A DNA stretch of 64,000 bases from Vreelandella malpeensis (GTDB lineage: Bacteria > Pseudomonadota > Gammaproteobacteria > Pseudomonadales > Halomonadaceae), in contig NZ_WHVL01000002.1 in NCBI RefSeq assembly GCF_020622355.1, forward strand, positions 248,001 to 312,000, given 5' to 3'. The notes under the pieces are model-generated. The model was not told the DNA's origin and did not search any database. It saw only the letters and a list, made by a program, of their open reading frames with translations. Both the position numbers and the translations under genes were made by a program. Position 1 is the first letter of the stretch. Each line of letters begins with the position of its first letter. Positions 1 through 8,860 of this stretch are shown piece after piece.

Positions 1-170
1 TCACACGGGATCATGCCCGCGACCACGGCGTAGTCGTGAAAGTTGAGCGAGCTTGCGTGCAGGCGCACGCGAATCTCGCCCGCCCTCGGCGCGGCGGCGT
101 CTTCGCGCTCTTGCACCTGGAGTTGGTCGAGTCCACCCGGGGCTTTCAGGGTAACGGTACGATTAGCCAT
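1..170 (-). CDS. Zinc-type alcohol dehydrogenase / quinone oxidoreductase family protein, N-terminal part (cut by window edge)
   Basis: Only the first 56 codons are inside the window. The start ATG at 168-170 is preceded by a strong GGAGG site at about 8 bases. The translation shows the beginning of a GroES-like medium-chain dehydrogenase domain, with GEIRVRLHASSLNFHDY matching the usual start of NAD(P)-dependent alcohol dehydrogenases and quinone oxidoreductases. The cofactor-binding Rossmann domain lies outside the window, so substrate and metal dependence cannot be judged. The gene lies downstream of the ABC exporter on the same strand, 34 bases away, and could be co-transcribed with it. 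Confidence 0.75.
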   Translation of the reverse strand, partial: MANRTVTLKAPGGLDQLQVQEREDAAAPRAGEIRVRLHASSLNFHDYAVVAGMIPC

Positions 171-204
171 TCACTCCTCCTGATTCATCCATTAATCAAC
201 TGGT

Positions 205-2112
205 CTACTGCGCAGATGTCACGTTAGCAGACGAATCCGAGTCTGACACGTCGAGGCCCAGAAAGCCGCCGGACTGGCGCTGCCAAAGGCTCGCGTAGAT
301 GCCGCCCTTCGCCAGGAGCTCCTGGTGGCTGCCGCTCTCGACGATCTCGCCGCCGTCGACCACGATCAGGCGATCGAGCATGGCGATGGTCGAGAGCCGG
401 TGGGCGATGGCGATCACCGTCTTGCCCTCCATCAGCGCATCGAGCTGCTCCTGGATCGCCGCCTCGACTTCGGAGTCGAGGGCCGAGGTGGCCTCATCGA
501 GCACCAGGATCGGCGCATTCTTCAGCAGTACCCGGGCGATGGCGATACGCTGGCGCTGGCCGCCGGAGAGCTTGACGCCGCGCTCGCCGACATGGGCGTC
601 GAGCCCGCGCCGCCCGTGCGGGTCGACCAGATCCGTCAGGAAGGTATCAGCGTGGGCTCGGCGCACCGCCTCCCACACGTCCTCGTCGCTCGCCTGGGGG
701 CTGCCGTAGCGGATGTTGTCTCGAAGCGAGCGGTGCAGCAGCGAGGTATCCTGGGTGACCATGCCGATCTGGTGGCGAAGCGAGGTCTGGGTCACCTGGC
801 TGATATCCTGCCCATCGATCAGGATGCGCCCGCCCTGCAGGTCATAAAAGCGCAGCAGCAGGTTGGCCAGCGTCGACTTGCCCGCCCCGGAGCGGCCGAT
901 CAGGCCGATCTTCTCGCCCGGGGCGATGGTCAGCTCCAGCCCGTCGAACACCGTCTTGCGCTCGCCCTTGGCCTGGGCGTAGTGAAAGTGCAGGGCCTCG
1001 AAATTGATCTCGCCGCGCGGCACGACGAGCGCCGGCGCCCCCGGGGCGTCCTGGATGGTCGGCGCCTGGGCGATGGTATTCATGCCATCCTGCACGGTGC
1101 CGATGTTCTCGAACAGGCCCGCCACTTCCCACAGGATCCAGTCGGACATGAAGCGAATGCGCATCACCAGGGCGATCGCGATGGCCAGTACCCCGAGCGA
1201 GATCGCCTCAAAATACCAGGCACTGATCGCCATGCCGGCGATGCCCACCAGCAGCAGCGTGTTGAGAAACGTCAGGCTGACGCTCATCACCGTCACCAGG
1301 CGCATCTGGCGATGCACCGTGACCAGAAAGCCCTCCATCGCGCTCTTGGCGTAGGCCTGCTCGCGCTGGGTATCGGCAAACAGCTTGATGGTCTGGATGT
1401 TGCTGTAGCTGTCCACCACGCGCCCGGTCATCTCGGCGCGGGCGTCCGCCTGGGCCATGGAGACGTCGCGAAGCCTTGGTACGAAGTAGCGCATGATGCC
1501 CAGATAGCCGACGAGCCACAGCCCCAAGGGAAGCAAGAGCCACGGATCGGCCCGGCCGAGCAAAAATGCCGCGCCGGTGAAATAGACCAGCGCGTAGACC
1601 ATCAGGTCCATCACCTTGGTGACGGTCTCGCGGATGGCCAGTGCCGTCTGCATCACCTTCTGGGACACTCGGCCGGCGAACTCGTCCTGGTAGAAGGCCA
1701 GGCTCTGGCTCAGCATGTGGCGGTGCGACAGCCAGCGGCCGATCATCGGGTAGTTGCCGAAGATGCTCTGGTGGGTGATCAGCGACTGCAGGAGCACCAG
1801 CAGCGGCAGCCCCAGAATCACCAGCAGGCCAAGCCCGGCGAGCCAGGCGCCGTTGGCCTGCCAGAAGCCCGCCCGCTCGACGTTGCCCAGCCAGTCCACC
1901 AGCTCGCCCATGTAGCTGAAGAACAGCACCTCCGCCGCCGAGACGGCAGCGGTGACCAACGACATGACGACCAGAAGCGGCCATATCGGTCGCGAGAAGT
2001 GCCAGATGAACGGCAAGAGCCCCCGGGGCGGGGTCTTCACCTCGCCCTCCGGGTAGGGGTCAACGCGCCCCTCGAAGTAGCCAAACAGCGGTTTCAGCAA
2101 GCGTGCGAGCAT
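205..2112 (-). CDS. ABC exporter, fused permease and ATPase (MsbA-like family)
   Basis: A 635-residue half-transporter in the inner membrane, expected to work as a homodimer and export a lipid or other amphiphile. The first ~320 residues hold about six membrane segments. The C-terminal nucleotide-binding domain has Walker A GRSGAGKST, the signature LSGGQRQRIA, Walker B ILVLDEATSALD and the switch histidine in IAIAHRLS. I chose the ATG at 2112 because AAGGACC lies just upstream; an in-frame ATG at 2133 would add seven residues. The family is large and the substrate cannot be read from sequence. The next gene upstream, an AbrB-type permease, is 52 bases away on the same strand. Confidence 0.9.
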   Translation of the reverse strand: MLARLLKPLFGYFEGRVDPYPEGEVKTPPRGLLPFIWHFSRPIWPLLVVMSLVTAAVSAAEVLFFSYMGELVDWLGNVERAGFWQANGAWLAGLGLLVILGLPLLVLLQSLITHQSIFGNYPMIGRWLSHRHMLSQSLAFYQDEFAGRVSQKVMQTALAIRETVTKVMDLMVYALVYFTGAAFLLGRADPWLLLPLGLWLVGYLGIMRYFVPRLRDVSMAQADARAEMTGRVVDSYSNIQTIKLFADTQREQAYAKSAMEGFLVTVHRQMRLVTVMSVSLTFLNTLLLVGIAGMAISAWYFEAISLGVLAIAIALVMRIRFMSDWILWEVAGLFENIGTVQDGMNTIAQAPTIQDAPGAPALVVPRGEINFEALHFHYAQAKGERKTVFDGLELTIAPGEKIGLIGRSGAGKSTLANLLLRFYDLQGGRILIDGQDISQVTQTSLRHQIGMVTQDTSLLHRSLRDNIRYGSPQASDEDVWEAVRRAHADTFLTDLVDPHGRRGLDAHVGERGVKLSGGQRQRIAIARVLLKNAPILVLDEATSALDSEVEAAIQEQLDALMEGKTVIAIAHRLSTIAMLDRLIVVDGGEIVESGSHQELLAKGGIYASLWQRQSGGFLGLDVSDSDSSANVTSAQ

Positions 2113-2164
2113 GGAAGGTCCTTTAAGCCCCATCGTGAGAAAGCAAGGTAACCCCGCGGCCCCG

Positions 2165-3214
2165 TCAGGGACGCCGGGAAGGGGGGCGCTGCATGAGGTA
2201 GCGCGCCCAGAACGGTGCGAAGAGCATCAGCGTGATCATGCGCAGCAAATGGTGAAAGGCGACGAACACCGGGTCGATATCGAGCGCCACGGCGAGGATC
2301 GCGATCTCGCCGATGCCCCCCGGCGCCAGCGCCAGGATGGCCACGTCGCGCCCCACGCCGAGAAACTGATGAATGAGCTCGGCAAACAGGATCAACACCG
2401 CCAGCGCCAGCAGCGTCGCCACGCCGGACTGCCACAGGTAGCGCCCGAACAGCCGCCGCGTCATGCCCTTGAAGCGCGAGCCGATGGCGCTGCCCAGCAC
2501 CCATAGCATCACGTTCATCGCCCAGTCCGGCAGCGCCAGGCTCGCGATGTCCAGCCCCGAGAGCACCCCGGCGACCAGAAGCGGTGCCAGCAGCGCCGGC
2601 GTTGGCATCTTGAGCCGGCGCCCCAGGGGCAGGATCACGGGAATCAGCAGCAGCAGCCAAGCGTGTTCGAAGCCCGATGACCCGGGTGCGCCGTCGGCCT
2701 CGCCCGGGCTGAACATCCAGAACAGCGGCGGCAGGAACAGGATCACCAGCACCACACGCAGCGACTGGGCAATGGCGATGCGCTGCGGGTCGCCGCCGCA
2801 CTTGTCGCCGAGCAGGATCATCGCGGTCATCGCCCCCGGGGCGGCGCCGAACCAGGCGCTCACGCCGTCGAACCCGCAGCGCCGGTACCAGGCCGCCGCC
2901 ACCGCCGTGGAGGCGGCCACTCCCAGCAGCAGAAGCGCTGCGGAGACCGGCCAGTCGCCTACCCGATGAGCAAGCTGCGGAGTGACCTGGCTGCCCAGCA
3001 CCAGCCCCATCACGGCCAGAAAGAGGCTTCGCAGCCGCTCGGGAATCACCACGTGGACGCCCTTGGAGGACGCTAGCAGGTTGGCCACCAGCGGGCCCAG
3101 CATCCAGGCCAGCGGCAGGCCCATCAGTTGAAAAAGCGCTCCGCCCAAGGCTCCCGCGCCGAGCGAGGTGGCCAACCCTCGCGCCGTACTGCGACTCAAC
3201 CTCAGTGTGTTCAA
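2165..3214 (-). CDS. AbrB family membrane protein (COG3180 permease type)
   Basis: A 349-residue, strongly hydrophobic protein with roughly ten membrane segments. It has the tandem duplicated AbrB-type membrane repeat; both halves carry a glycine-rich stretch (WMLGPLVANLLASS in the first, NVMLWVLGSAIGSRFKG in the second). Relatives are annotated as AbrB family transporters, sometimes as ammonia monooxygenase, which is a legacy name without support here. Substrate is unknown. It is followed on the same strand by the ABC exporter, so the two may share a transcript. Confidence 0.8.
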   Translation of the reverse strand: MNTLRLSRSTARGLATSLGAGALGGALFQLMGLPLAWMLGPLVANLLASSKGVHVVIPERLRSLFLAVMGLVLGSQVTPQLAHRVGDWPVSAALLLLGVAASTAVAAAWYRRCGFDGVSAWFGAAPGAMTAMILLGDKCGGDPQRIAIAQSLRVVLVILFLPPLFWMFSPGEADGAPGSSGFEHAWLLLLIPVILPLGRRLKMPTPALLAPLLVAGVLSGLDIASLALPDWAMNVMLWVLGSAIGSRFKGMTRRLFGRYLWQSGVATLLALAVLILFAELIHQFLGVGRDVAILALAPGGIGEIAILAVALDIDPVFVAFHHLLRMITLMLFAPFWARYLMQRPPSRRP

Positions 3215-3320
3215 GGGCGCTCCTTACGCTTGCGCGGAAAGACGCCGCGCCTGTCGTTAACCGGCTAAAGAGCTACCAGCTTAACACTGGTTCGCCTAAG
3301 CGAGGTTAGCAAGCAGGCAC

Positions 3321-4184
3321 TCAGTAGGCGTTGTCGTCCTCGTCGTCACGAAGCCGGGCCTGACGCTCGGCCTCTTCTTCCTTGACATCGTCGATCACCT
3401 CCATCAGTTCCGCCACATCGGCGCTTTTGGTGTCGAACTCGAAATGGCCGGTCAGGCGGCTGTCCGGATGAAGCTCGCCGCTTTCATACAGCGCCCACAT
3501 CTCCTTGCCGTAGTGGGTCTCGAGCAGCGATGGAGCGTAGCGGCCGAAGTAGTCGCGCATGTTGTTCACGTCGCGCTCGAGCATGGCGGCGGCACTGTTG
3601 TTGCCCGCCGCGTCCACGGCCTGGGGCAGGTCGATGATCACCGGGCCGTCGCTGGCGGCGAGCACGTTGAACTCGGAAAGATCGCCGTGGATGAGCCCGG
3701 CGCAAAGCATGCGTACCACGTCCTGAATCACCTTGGCGTGGTAGCGCAGGGCCACTTCAGGGGTCAGCGCCACGTCATCGAGGCGCGGGGCCACGTCGCC
3801 CTCCTCGTCGCAGATCATCTCCATCAGCAGCACGCCATCGACGAAGCCGTAGGGCTTGGGCACGCGTACGCCAGCGCCGTCGCAGCGGTAGAGCGCATCC
3901 ACCTCGGCGTTCAACCACGCCTGCTCCTGCTCGCGTTGGCCGTACTTGGTCTTCTTCGACATCGCTCGGGCACGGCGGCTGTTGCGCTCCTTGCGCCCCT
4001 CCTGGTACTGCGCCGCCTGCTTGAAGCTGCGCTGCTTGGCCTCCTTGAACACCTTGGCACAGCGCAGCTCGTCGCCGCAGCGCACGACGAAGACCTGCGC
4101 CTCCTTGCCGCTCATCAGTTGCATCACCACCTCATCGATCAAACCGTCGTCGAGCAGAGGTTGCAGTCGCTTGGGTATCTTCAT
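3321..4184 (-). CDS. RIO1-like serine/threonine protein kinase
   Basis: A 287-residue atypical kinase of the RIO family, the bacterial type related to Pseudomonas PA4780. The nucleotide-binding loop GKEAQVFVV is near residue 27, the ATP-anchoring lysine is in CAKVFK, the catalytic loop is HGDLSEFNVL and the metal-binding aspartate is in IIDLPQAVD, so all expected catalytic residues are present. The C-terminus is very acidic. Substrates of bacterial RIO kinases are poorly known; those of eukaryotes act in ribosome maturation, which makes the neighbouring ribosome-assembly helicase gene dbpA suggestive, but any link is inference. Confidence 0.88.
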   Translation of the reverse strand: MKIPKRLQPLLDDGLIDEVVMQLMSGKEAQVFVVRCGDELRCAKVFKEAKQRSFKQAAQYQEGRKERNSRRARAMSKKTKYGQREQEQAWLNAEVDALYRCDGAGVRVPKPYGFVDGVLLMEMICDEEGDVAPRLDDVALTPEVALRYHAKVIQDVVRMLCAGLIHGDLSEFNVLAASDGPVIIDLPQAVDAAGNNSAAAMLERDVNNMRDYFGRYAPSLLETHYGKEMWALYESGELHPDSRLTGHFEFDTKSADVAELMEVIDDVKEEEAERQARLRDDEDDNAY

Positions 4185-4244
4185 GGCTTGCGGCCGTCGC
4201 TCCTTGAGTAAGTGCGTATGCGAAATAGCGTCGTGCTGACCATA

Positions 4245-5684
4245 TCAATCGTCGATACGGCGAACGCGAAAGGCACGGCCCTTAAGCTTGTCGCGCTCGA
4301 GCTTGCCCAGCGCCTTGTTAGCTACGCCGCGCTCCACGGCGACGAAAGCGCTCTTTGCCTGGACCTTGATCTTGCCCACCTGATCGCCGCGCAGGCCGCC
4401 TTCGCCGGTGAGCGCCCCGAGGATATCGCCCGGGCGCAGCTTGTCCTTCTTGCCGCCACCGAGCTGCAGCGTCGCCATGGGGGCGGTGAAGGGGGCCCGG
4501 TCGCGCGGCCTGGGCAGGGGCTCCAGGGTGAGTACCTCGCCAACGCGCTCGCCCAGCCGCTCCAGCCGGTAATGCTCCTCCGAGGCGACCAGGGTCGCGG
4601 CGATGCCACGCTCGCCGGCCCGGCCGGTACGCCCTACGCGGTGAACGTGCACGTCCAGCTCGCGGGCGATCTGGTAGTTGAACACCGCGTCGAGTCGTTC
4701 GATGTCAAGCCCCCGGGCGGCCACGTCGGTCGCCACCAGAATCGACACGCTACGGTTGGCGAACAGCACCAGCAGCCGGTCGCGATCCTTCTGTTCGAGA
4801 TCGCCGTGTAACGCCACGGCGCTGAAGCCCGCAGCTGCGAGCTGATCCGCCACCTGGTCGGTTTCGCGCTTGGTGTTGCAAAACACCACGCTGGTGGCGG
4901 GCCGGTAGTGCAAAAGCAGATCCACCAGCGCCCCGCTTCGGCTCTTGTCGGCAGGCACGTCGTAGAAGTGTTGCTCGATGGTGCTCGCGTCATGCTCCTC
5001 CTCGACGATCACGCTTGCGTACTCTGTGAGCACGCCCCGGGTCATCGTCGCAAGCTCCCCTTCGCCCTGCTCGTCGGGGAAGGTGGCGCTGAACAAAAGC
5101 GTCTGGCGCGTCTTCGGAGTGGCCTGGATGATCGTCTCGATGGCCGGGCGAAAGCCCATGTCGAGCATGCGGTCGGCTTCGTCCAGCACCAGGGTGGTGA
5201 GCCCGGAAAGCGACAGCGATCCCTTGCGCAGATGCTCGTCGATACGCCCCGGCGTACCCACTACAATGTGTGCACCGTGTTCGAGCGAGGCGAGCTGAGG
5301 GCCGAAGGGCGCGCCGCCGCACAGGGTGAGCACCTTCACGTTGGCAAGCGTCCGGGCGAGCTTGCGCAGCGCCTCGGCGACCTGATCGGCCAGCTCCCGG
5401 GTGGGACACAGCACCAGCGCCTGAACGCTCGCGTTTGACAGCGAAAGCCTGGCCAGCAGCGCCAGGCCAAAGGCCGCCGTCTTGCCGGAGCCGGTTCTGG
5501 CCTGGGCCAGCACGTCGCGGCCTTCGAGCATCAAGGGCAGGCTCTGGGCCTGCACCGGGGTCATCTGGTGGTAACCCAGGGTATGAAGGTTATCGAGCAG
5601 CTCCGCTGGCAGGCGAAGCGAGTCAAAGGCAGTGGCGGTCAACGGCAGCGTCTCGTAGCAGTAAGGGAAAACAATAGTCGCCAC
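4245..5684 (-). CDS. dbpA: ATP-dependent RNA helicase DbpA
   Basis: A DEAD-box helicase of 479 residues, expected to act in maturation of the 50S ribosomal subunit. It has Q motif TPVQAQSLP, Walker A ARTGSGKT, DEAD in VLDEADRML, SAT in LLFSATFP, and motif VI HRVGRTGRAG. After residue ~385 comes the small RNA-binding domain (LRPGDILGALTGEGGL) that in DbpA recognises hairpin 92 of 23S rRNA. The start shown is GTG at 5684; a TTG at 5642 would give a 465-residue protein beginning close to the E. coli DbpA start and is a real alternative. Neither has a strong ribosome-binding site. Confidence 0.92.
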   Translation of the reverse strand: MATIVFPYCYETLPLTATAFDSLRLPAELLDNLHTLGYHQMTPVQAQSLPLMLEGRDVLAQARTGSGKTAAFGLALLARLSLSNASVQALVLCPTRELADQVAEALRKLARTLANVKVLTLCGGAPFGPQLASLEHGAHIVVGTPGRIDEHLRKGSLSLSGLTTLVLDEADRMLDMGFRPAIETIIQATPKTRQTLLFSATFPDEQGEGELATMTRGVLTEYASVIVEEEHDASTIEQHFYDVPADKSRSGALVDLLLHYRPATSVVFCNTKRETDQVADQLAAAGFSAVALHGDLEQKDRDRLLVLFANRSVSILVATDVAARGLDIERLDAVFNYQIARELDVHVHRVGRTGRAGERGIAATLVASEEHYRLERLGERVGEVLTLEPLPRPRDRAPFTAPMATLQLGGGKKDKLRPGDILGALTGEGGLRGDQVGKIKVQAKSAFVAVERGVANKALGKLERDKLKGRAFRVRRIDD

Positions 5685-5723
5685 CTTACCAGAAAGTCAC
5701 GGACGAAGAAGGCGCCGCGCGCG

Positions 5724-6191
5724 TCATACCGCCAGGGGCACAAAGCGCCCCTGGGTGAGTGCTGCAAGATCACCCGGCGCGAGTTCGATCTCGAGTCCCC
5801 GTCGGCCAGCGCTGACATAGATCGTCGGCTGCGCTTCGGCGCTTTCATCGATGAACAGCGGCAAGCGCTTTTTCTGCCCCAGCGGGCTCACACCGCCCAG
5901 CACGTAGCCGGTCGTGCGCTCGACCACGTCGGCGCTGGCCATCGCCGCCTTCTTGGCCCCGGCCGCCTTGGCCACCTGCTTCAACCCCAACTGATGGGTT
6001 ACGGGCACGATCGCCACGGTCAGCGCCTTGCCCTCAAGCGCTACCACCAGCGTCTTGAACACCCGCTCGGGCGCGACCGCCAGCTTCTCGGCGGCCTCCA
6101 GGCCATAGGAGGGAGCGCCGCTCTCATGAACATACTCATGAATCTTGAACGTAATCCCCGCCTTCTTGGCGGTATTAATAGCGGGCGTCAT
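5724..6191 (-). CDS. ybaK: Cys-tRNA(Pro) deacylase YbaK/EbsC
   Basis: A 155-residue YbaK-type editing enzyme that hydrolyses Cys-tRNA(Pro) formed in error by prolyl-tRNA synthetase. The protein begins MTPAINTAKKAGI, typical of the family, and has the conserved GGVSPLGQKKRLP segment and the EAAEKL helix. An open frame extends upstream to 6569, but the ATG at 6191 has AGGATCACC directly upstream and gives the family's normal length, so the longer form is rejected. It ends 40 bases from dbpA on the same strand. Confidence 0.93.
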   Translation of the reverse strand: MTPAINTAKKAGITFKIHEYVHESGAPSYGLEAAEKLAVAPERVFKTLVVALEGKALTVAIVPVTHQLGLKQVAKAAGAKKAAMASADVVERTTGYVLGGVSPLGQKKRLPLFIDESAEAQPTIYVSAGRRGLEIELAPGDLAALTQGRFVPLAV

Positions 6192-6290
6192 GGTGATCCT
6201 CAACAACTGGTCGGCGCTCGAGCGAGTGCTAGACTTCCTAGGGTAAGCATTGCATCCAGATAGAGGTGACAGGATAACGGAGGATCCACC

Positions 6291-6476
6291 ATGCCAGCAA
6301 AATCCAAAGCCCAGCAAAAGGCCGCCGGCGCGGCCCTTTCCGCCAAACGCGGCGACACCCAACCCAGCGAACTGGTCGGCGCATCGAAGGAGATGTACGA
6401 CTCGATGAACGAGCAGGAGCTCGAGGATTTCGCCAGCACTCAACGCAAGGGCAAGCCTGAGAAGAAAGGTGATTGA
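6291..6476 (+). CDS. DUF3008 family small hydrophilic protein
   Basis: A 61-residue, highly charged protein with the typical opening MPAKSKAQQKAAGAAL and C-terminal segment MYDSMNEQELEDFAST. It matches the DUF3008 family as I recall it, common in proteobacteria and without a known function. A GGAGG site lies about 7 bases before the ATG, and a clear terminator follows the stop codon, so this is a monocistronic gene. It is divergent from ybaK with about 100 bases between the starts. Confidence 0.85.
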   Translation: MPAKSKAQQKAAGAALSAKRGDTQPSELVGASKEMYDSMNEQELEDFASTQRKGKPEKKGD

Positions 6477-6491
6477 GGGTGTATAGAAAGG

Positions 6492-6530
6492 AAAGCGCCC
6501 GGCGGTGTTACTGTTGGGCGCTTTTTGTTT
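6492..6530 (+). terminator. Rho-independent terminator of the DUF3008 gene
   Basis: A 9-bp stem, AAAGCGCCC at 6492-6500 pairing with GGGCGCTTT at 6516-6524, followed by a T-rich run. It starts 15 bases after the stop codon of the upstream gene. Confidence 0.85.
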
Positions 6531-6851
6531 CACAACGATGCCAGGCCCCTCTTCACTGGGCTGAGTCATCTTGGGGCTCAGGCTTTGCCAGGCAGTAGTA
6601 GCAAAAACCGATCAGAATCCGCCAATGTCCGTTATCGGCCAGAAGCGGTCGTTCACAAGAGAACATAAATCAATAAATCTGTTCCCTTTTCTTCTTTTAT
6701 TACACTTTTCTTGCAGCGCACCGCTGTTCCCCTAGCCCCTTACTTGGCCGCCATTAGCTGGCACATTTATATCTGCACGCTTCTGGAAATTTGCGCAATT
6801 TGGCTTGTATTAACAAGGCGCATTTACCTTTTATACCCTGCTGCCCTGTGA
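6531..6851. other. AT-rich intergenic region with one short repeat
   Basis: No gene is visible here. Base composition falls sharply below that of the flanking core genes. At about 6625-6653 it contains an imperfect inverted element (ATGTCCGTTATCGGCCAGAA continuing to GCGGTCGTT) that resembles the two direct copies at 8111-8169 on the other side of the accessory gene. Confidence 0.5.
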
Positions 6852-8066
6852 TTATTGGCGCCCTACGGGATACATTTTTATTTCAAAGACAACATTAGGG
6901 CTGTCTTTAACTTTGCAGATCGCCTCATCGAGGCCAGATACTGGAAGATGGTGTTTGAAATGTTCAATAAACTGCTCAAGAATGTATAGCGAGTTCTGAG
7001 GCGTTGGTTTTGTTCCGGGGACTGATATGTTTAGCATATGTTCACGAGAGAAACTTTCTTCAGGGTTTTTGTACTTGAACTTTATTTCGAACACGATTAT
7101 TGCTCCTGCGCTCTTGGCGTTTTTGAAATGTCTTTCGCCATAGTTTTCATCAAACATTGGTGTCGCTGCTTCGTGCGATATTAGCTGTGCAATACCGACT
7201 GCAAGATTGGCTAGAGACTCAGCTTCAGTTTGGTCATTTGGTTTCCAGTATTTTTGACGTTTTATATTTCCGTGGAAATAAAATCCTCTTTTTTCTACCA
7301 AGTGGTCGATGACGATATCAATGCTTGGGTTTTGCGAGAGAAGCGCTTCTGTATCGGAGGTCTTGTTTTTGTGTGGTTTTATCCTATCGGATATTGCTAA
7401 TCTAACTATTTCTCGAAAGGGATGGTTTTGCTTTAAGGCACTCTTCAAGGCAGCAGTTTTAAATTGACCTCCTCCATATACTGATTCTATTAGCAGGAAC
7501 GAGTACCTGAACGAATCGATGTATCTCCTCTCCCCGATTGCGGCTCTAGCGAAGCTAGTTAATGTCGCTTCGAATTGCGGGCCGCTTGAACTTTCAGCCG
7601 CCATGATGGCTCGGGTCAACATATCGAATGGTAAGGGGAGCGGAAGCTCATGCTGATCAGTTTTCATCGTGGGAATAGGGATTTTCCCTTCTTCATCCGG
7701 TGTTTCTGCTTCGTATCTTACTTCGTAGTCATCAAGTTTAAGGTCTACAGAGAAGTAGCAATGTAGAAAGGACATTGCTGCATTAAGCTGATTCTGGATA
7801 GGTGCTAATAAGGGATCTGTATGGATAATGGTAGCCATGTTTTCATCGTTTGCCTGGATGAATTGCATAGCGTAAGCAACAGGCTGGTTTTTAATCGTTA
7901 TCTCAAAGGCATCTACCTTTCCCTTAATTTCGATGGCTCGGAGACTACCGTTTTGGATGGGCACTTCCCAGTGATCATCGATGATCAACGTTCTCTTTGT
8001 GGGGAATTTATAGTGAATTTTCATGAGCTCTGTAAGCAGTGTCCTTATGTCTTCGTTGGAATTCAA
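6852..8066 (-). CDS. Unrecognised protein with HEPN-like R-x4-H motif (accessory, low GC)
   Basis: A 404-residue protein that I do not recognise with confidence. The coding sequence is clearly AT-richer than its neighbours, which points to horizontal transfer. Residues ~165-295 are predicted helical and contain the motif RGFYFH (R260-x4-H265), the signature of HEPN RNase domains, following a helix-rich segment around FRYSFLLIESVYGGG. Residues 1-140 look like a beta-rich domain. The start is TTG at 8066 with AGGT upstream; no ATG lies near it. HEPN proteins are frequent in toxin-antitoxin and abortive infection systems, but no antitoxin partner is visible beside it. Function is unknown; the HEPN assignment is a motif-level inference. 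Confidence 0.6.
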   Translation of the reverse strand: MNSNEDIRTLLTELMKIHYKFPTKRTLIIDDHWEVPIQNGSLRAIEIKGKVDAFEITIKNQPVAYAMQFIQANDENMATIIHTDPLLAPIQNQLNAAMSFLHCYFSVDLKLDDYEVRYEAETPDEEGKIPIPTMKTDQHELPLPLPFDMLTRAIMAAESSSGPQFEATLTSFARAAIGERRYIDSFRYSFLLIESVYGGGQFKTAALKSALKQNHPFREIVRLAISDRIKPHKNKTSDTEALLSQNPSIDIVIDHLVEKRGFYFHGNIKRQKYWKPNDQTEAESLANLAVGIAQLISHEAATPMFDENYGERHFKNAKSAGAIIVFEIKFKYKNPEESFSREHMLNISVPGTKPTPQNSLYILEQFIEHFKHHLPVSGLDEAICKVKDSPNVVFEIKMYPVGRQ

Positions 8067-8464
8067 GCATACCTGACTGAATAACCCCTAATTCCATAGA
8101 CAGCTTTGAGCGTCCGCTTTTGGCCGAAAACTGCCTGGCACGATCGTCCGCTTTGGGTCGGAAACAGCCTTTCTCCCTTACACCTGCCGTTGCTCTTTCT
8201 TGATTTTGAATGATGCCCGAAGGAATGGCTACTAAAACTTAGAAATTCGCTATCACTAGATAGTCTTATTACCTAAGCATACCGTAGCTCGTTTTCTTAA
8301 GGGCCAATATGGCTCCCAATCCACAACGCCAGCCCCCTTTAAAAGCGGCATCGAAACGACCCAAGTCATTGTTATTTGTAAAGCATTAAGCCCCGCGCGA
8401 TTATTAACAAAGCTTTGATACCAATCTTTGCTCATTAACCACACGGAGCTAAAATACACGAGAC
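8067..8464. other. AT-rich intergenic region with duplicated 25-nt element
   Basis: No convincing gene. Two direct copies of a 25-nt sequence beginning CGTCCGCTTT lie at 8111-8135 and 8145-8169. A 67-codon open frame on the minus strand (8256-8459) has no good ribosome-binding site and no recognisable product; it may be a decayed gene. Confidence 0.5.
8111..8169. repeat. Two direct copies of a 25-nt CGTCCGCTTT(T)GG element
   Basis: Copies at 8111-8135 and 8145-8169 differ at only a few positions and are offset by 34 bases. A related, more palindromic copy is at about 6625-6653, so the low-GC gene at 6852-8066 is bracketed by the same sequence family. Confidence 0.6.
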
Positions 8465-8734
8465 TTAGTTACACGGCACCACACGCCGCAGCGTGTCCTT
8501 GGCCCAGAGCGTTTGGCCGTCGGGGGTGCGGCCATGCTCGTTCCAGCGCTCGGAGGTTTCGAGGCAGAAGGAGCCGGCGTTTTCGACGACGGTCTCCTTG
8601 TGGGCCGGGCGTTCGCCGCCGATACGCAGGATATCGGGGTGGTCGGAGGTGTAACGTGGTGCAATGGTGTTACTGGCACAACCGGCGACCACAGCGGTCA
8701 CCATCAGTACGGACAAACAGCGGCGCAAAGGCAT
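8465..8734 (-). CDS. Small hypothetical lipoprotein
   Basis: An 89-residue protein with a lipoprotein signal peptide: positively charged start MPLRRC, hydrophobic core, and lipobox VVAGC with the modified cysteine near residue 19. The mature part is about 70 residues, polar, with two further cysteines (in SFCLETSE and the C-terminal PCN) that could form a disulfide. GAGGG lies upstream of the ATG. I do not recognise a family; an envelope location is the only supported statement. Confidence 0.65.
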   Translation of the reverse strand: MPLRRCLSVLMVTAVVAGCASNTIAPRYTSDHPDILRIGGERPAHKETVVENAGSFCLETSERWNEHGRTPDGQTLWAKDTLRRVVPCN

Positions 8735-8860
8735 GTTGTCGAACCCTCAAGAAACGATACAAGACCGACACCCGTTGTCGGTAGCGCTAAATATCATTTG
8801 CTTCATGACCAGGTCAATCTTTTTCCTCTTCGCCCTCATCTTCTCTCGAATCACCAGGCT

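Noticed and set aside
325..2151. 608-codon plus-strand open frame opposite the ABC exporter gene
   Set aside because: It is antisense to a gene with complete ABC transporter motifs, has a biased composition rich in H, Q, R and G, and no recognisable domain or ribosome-binding site.
5724..6569. 281-residue form of YbaK
   Set aside because: The extra N-terminus is unlike the family and overlaps the divergent DUF3008 gene; ATG at 6191 has a good ribosome-binding site.
8256..8459. 67-codon minus-strand frame in the AT-rich gap
   Set aside because: No ribosome-binding site, no family resemblance; at best a decayed gene fragment.
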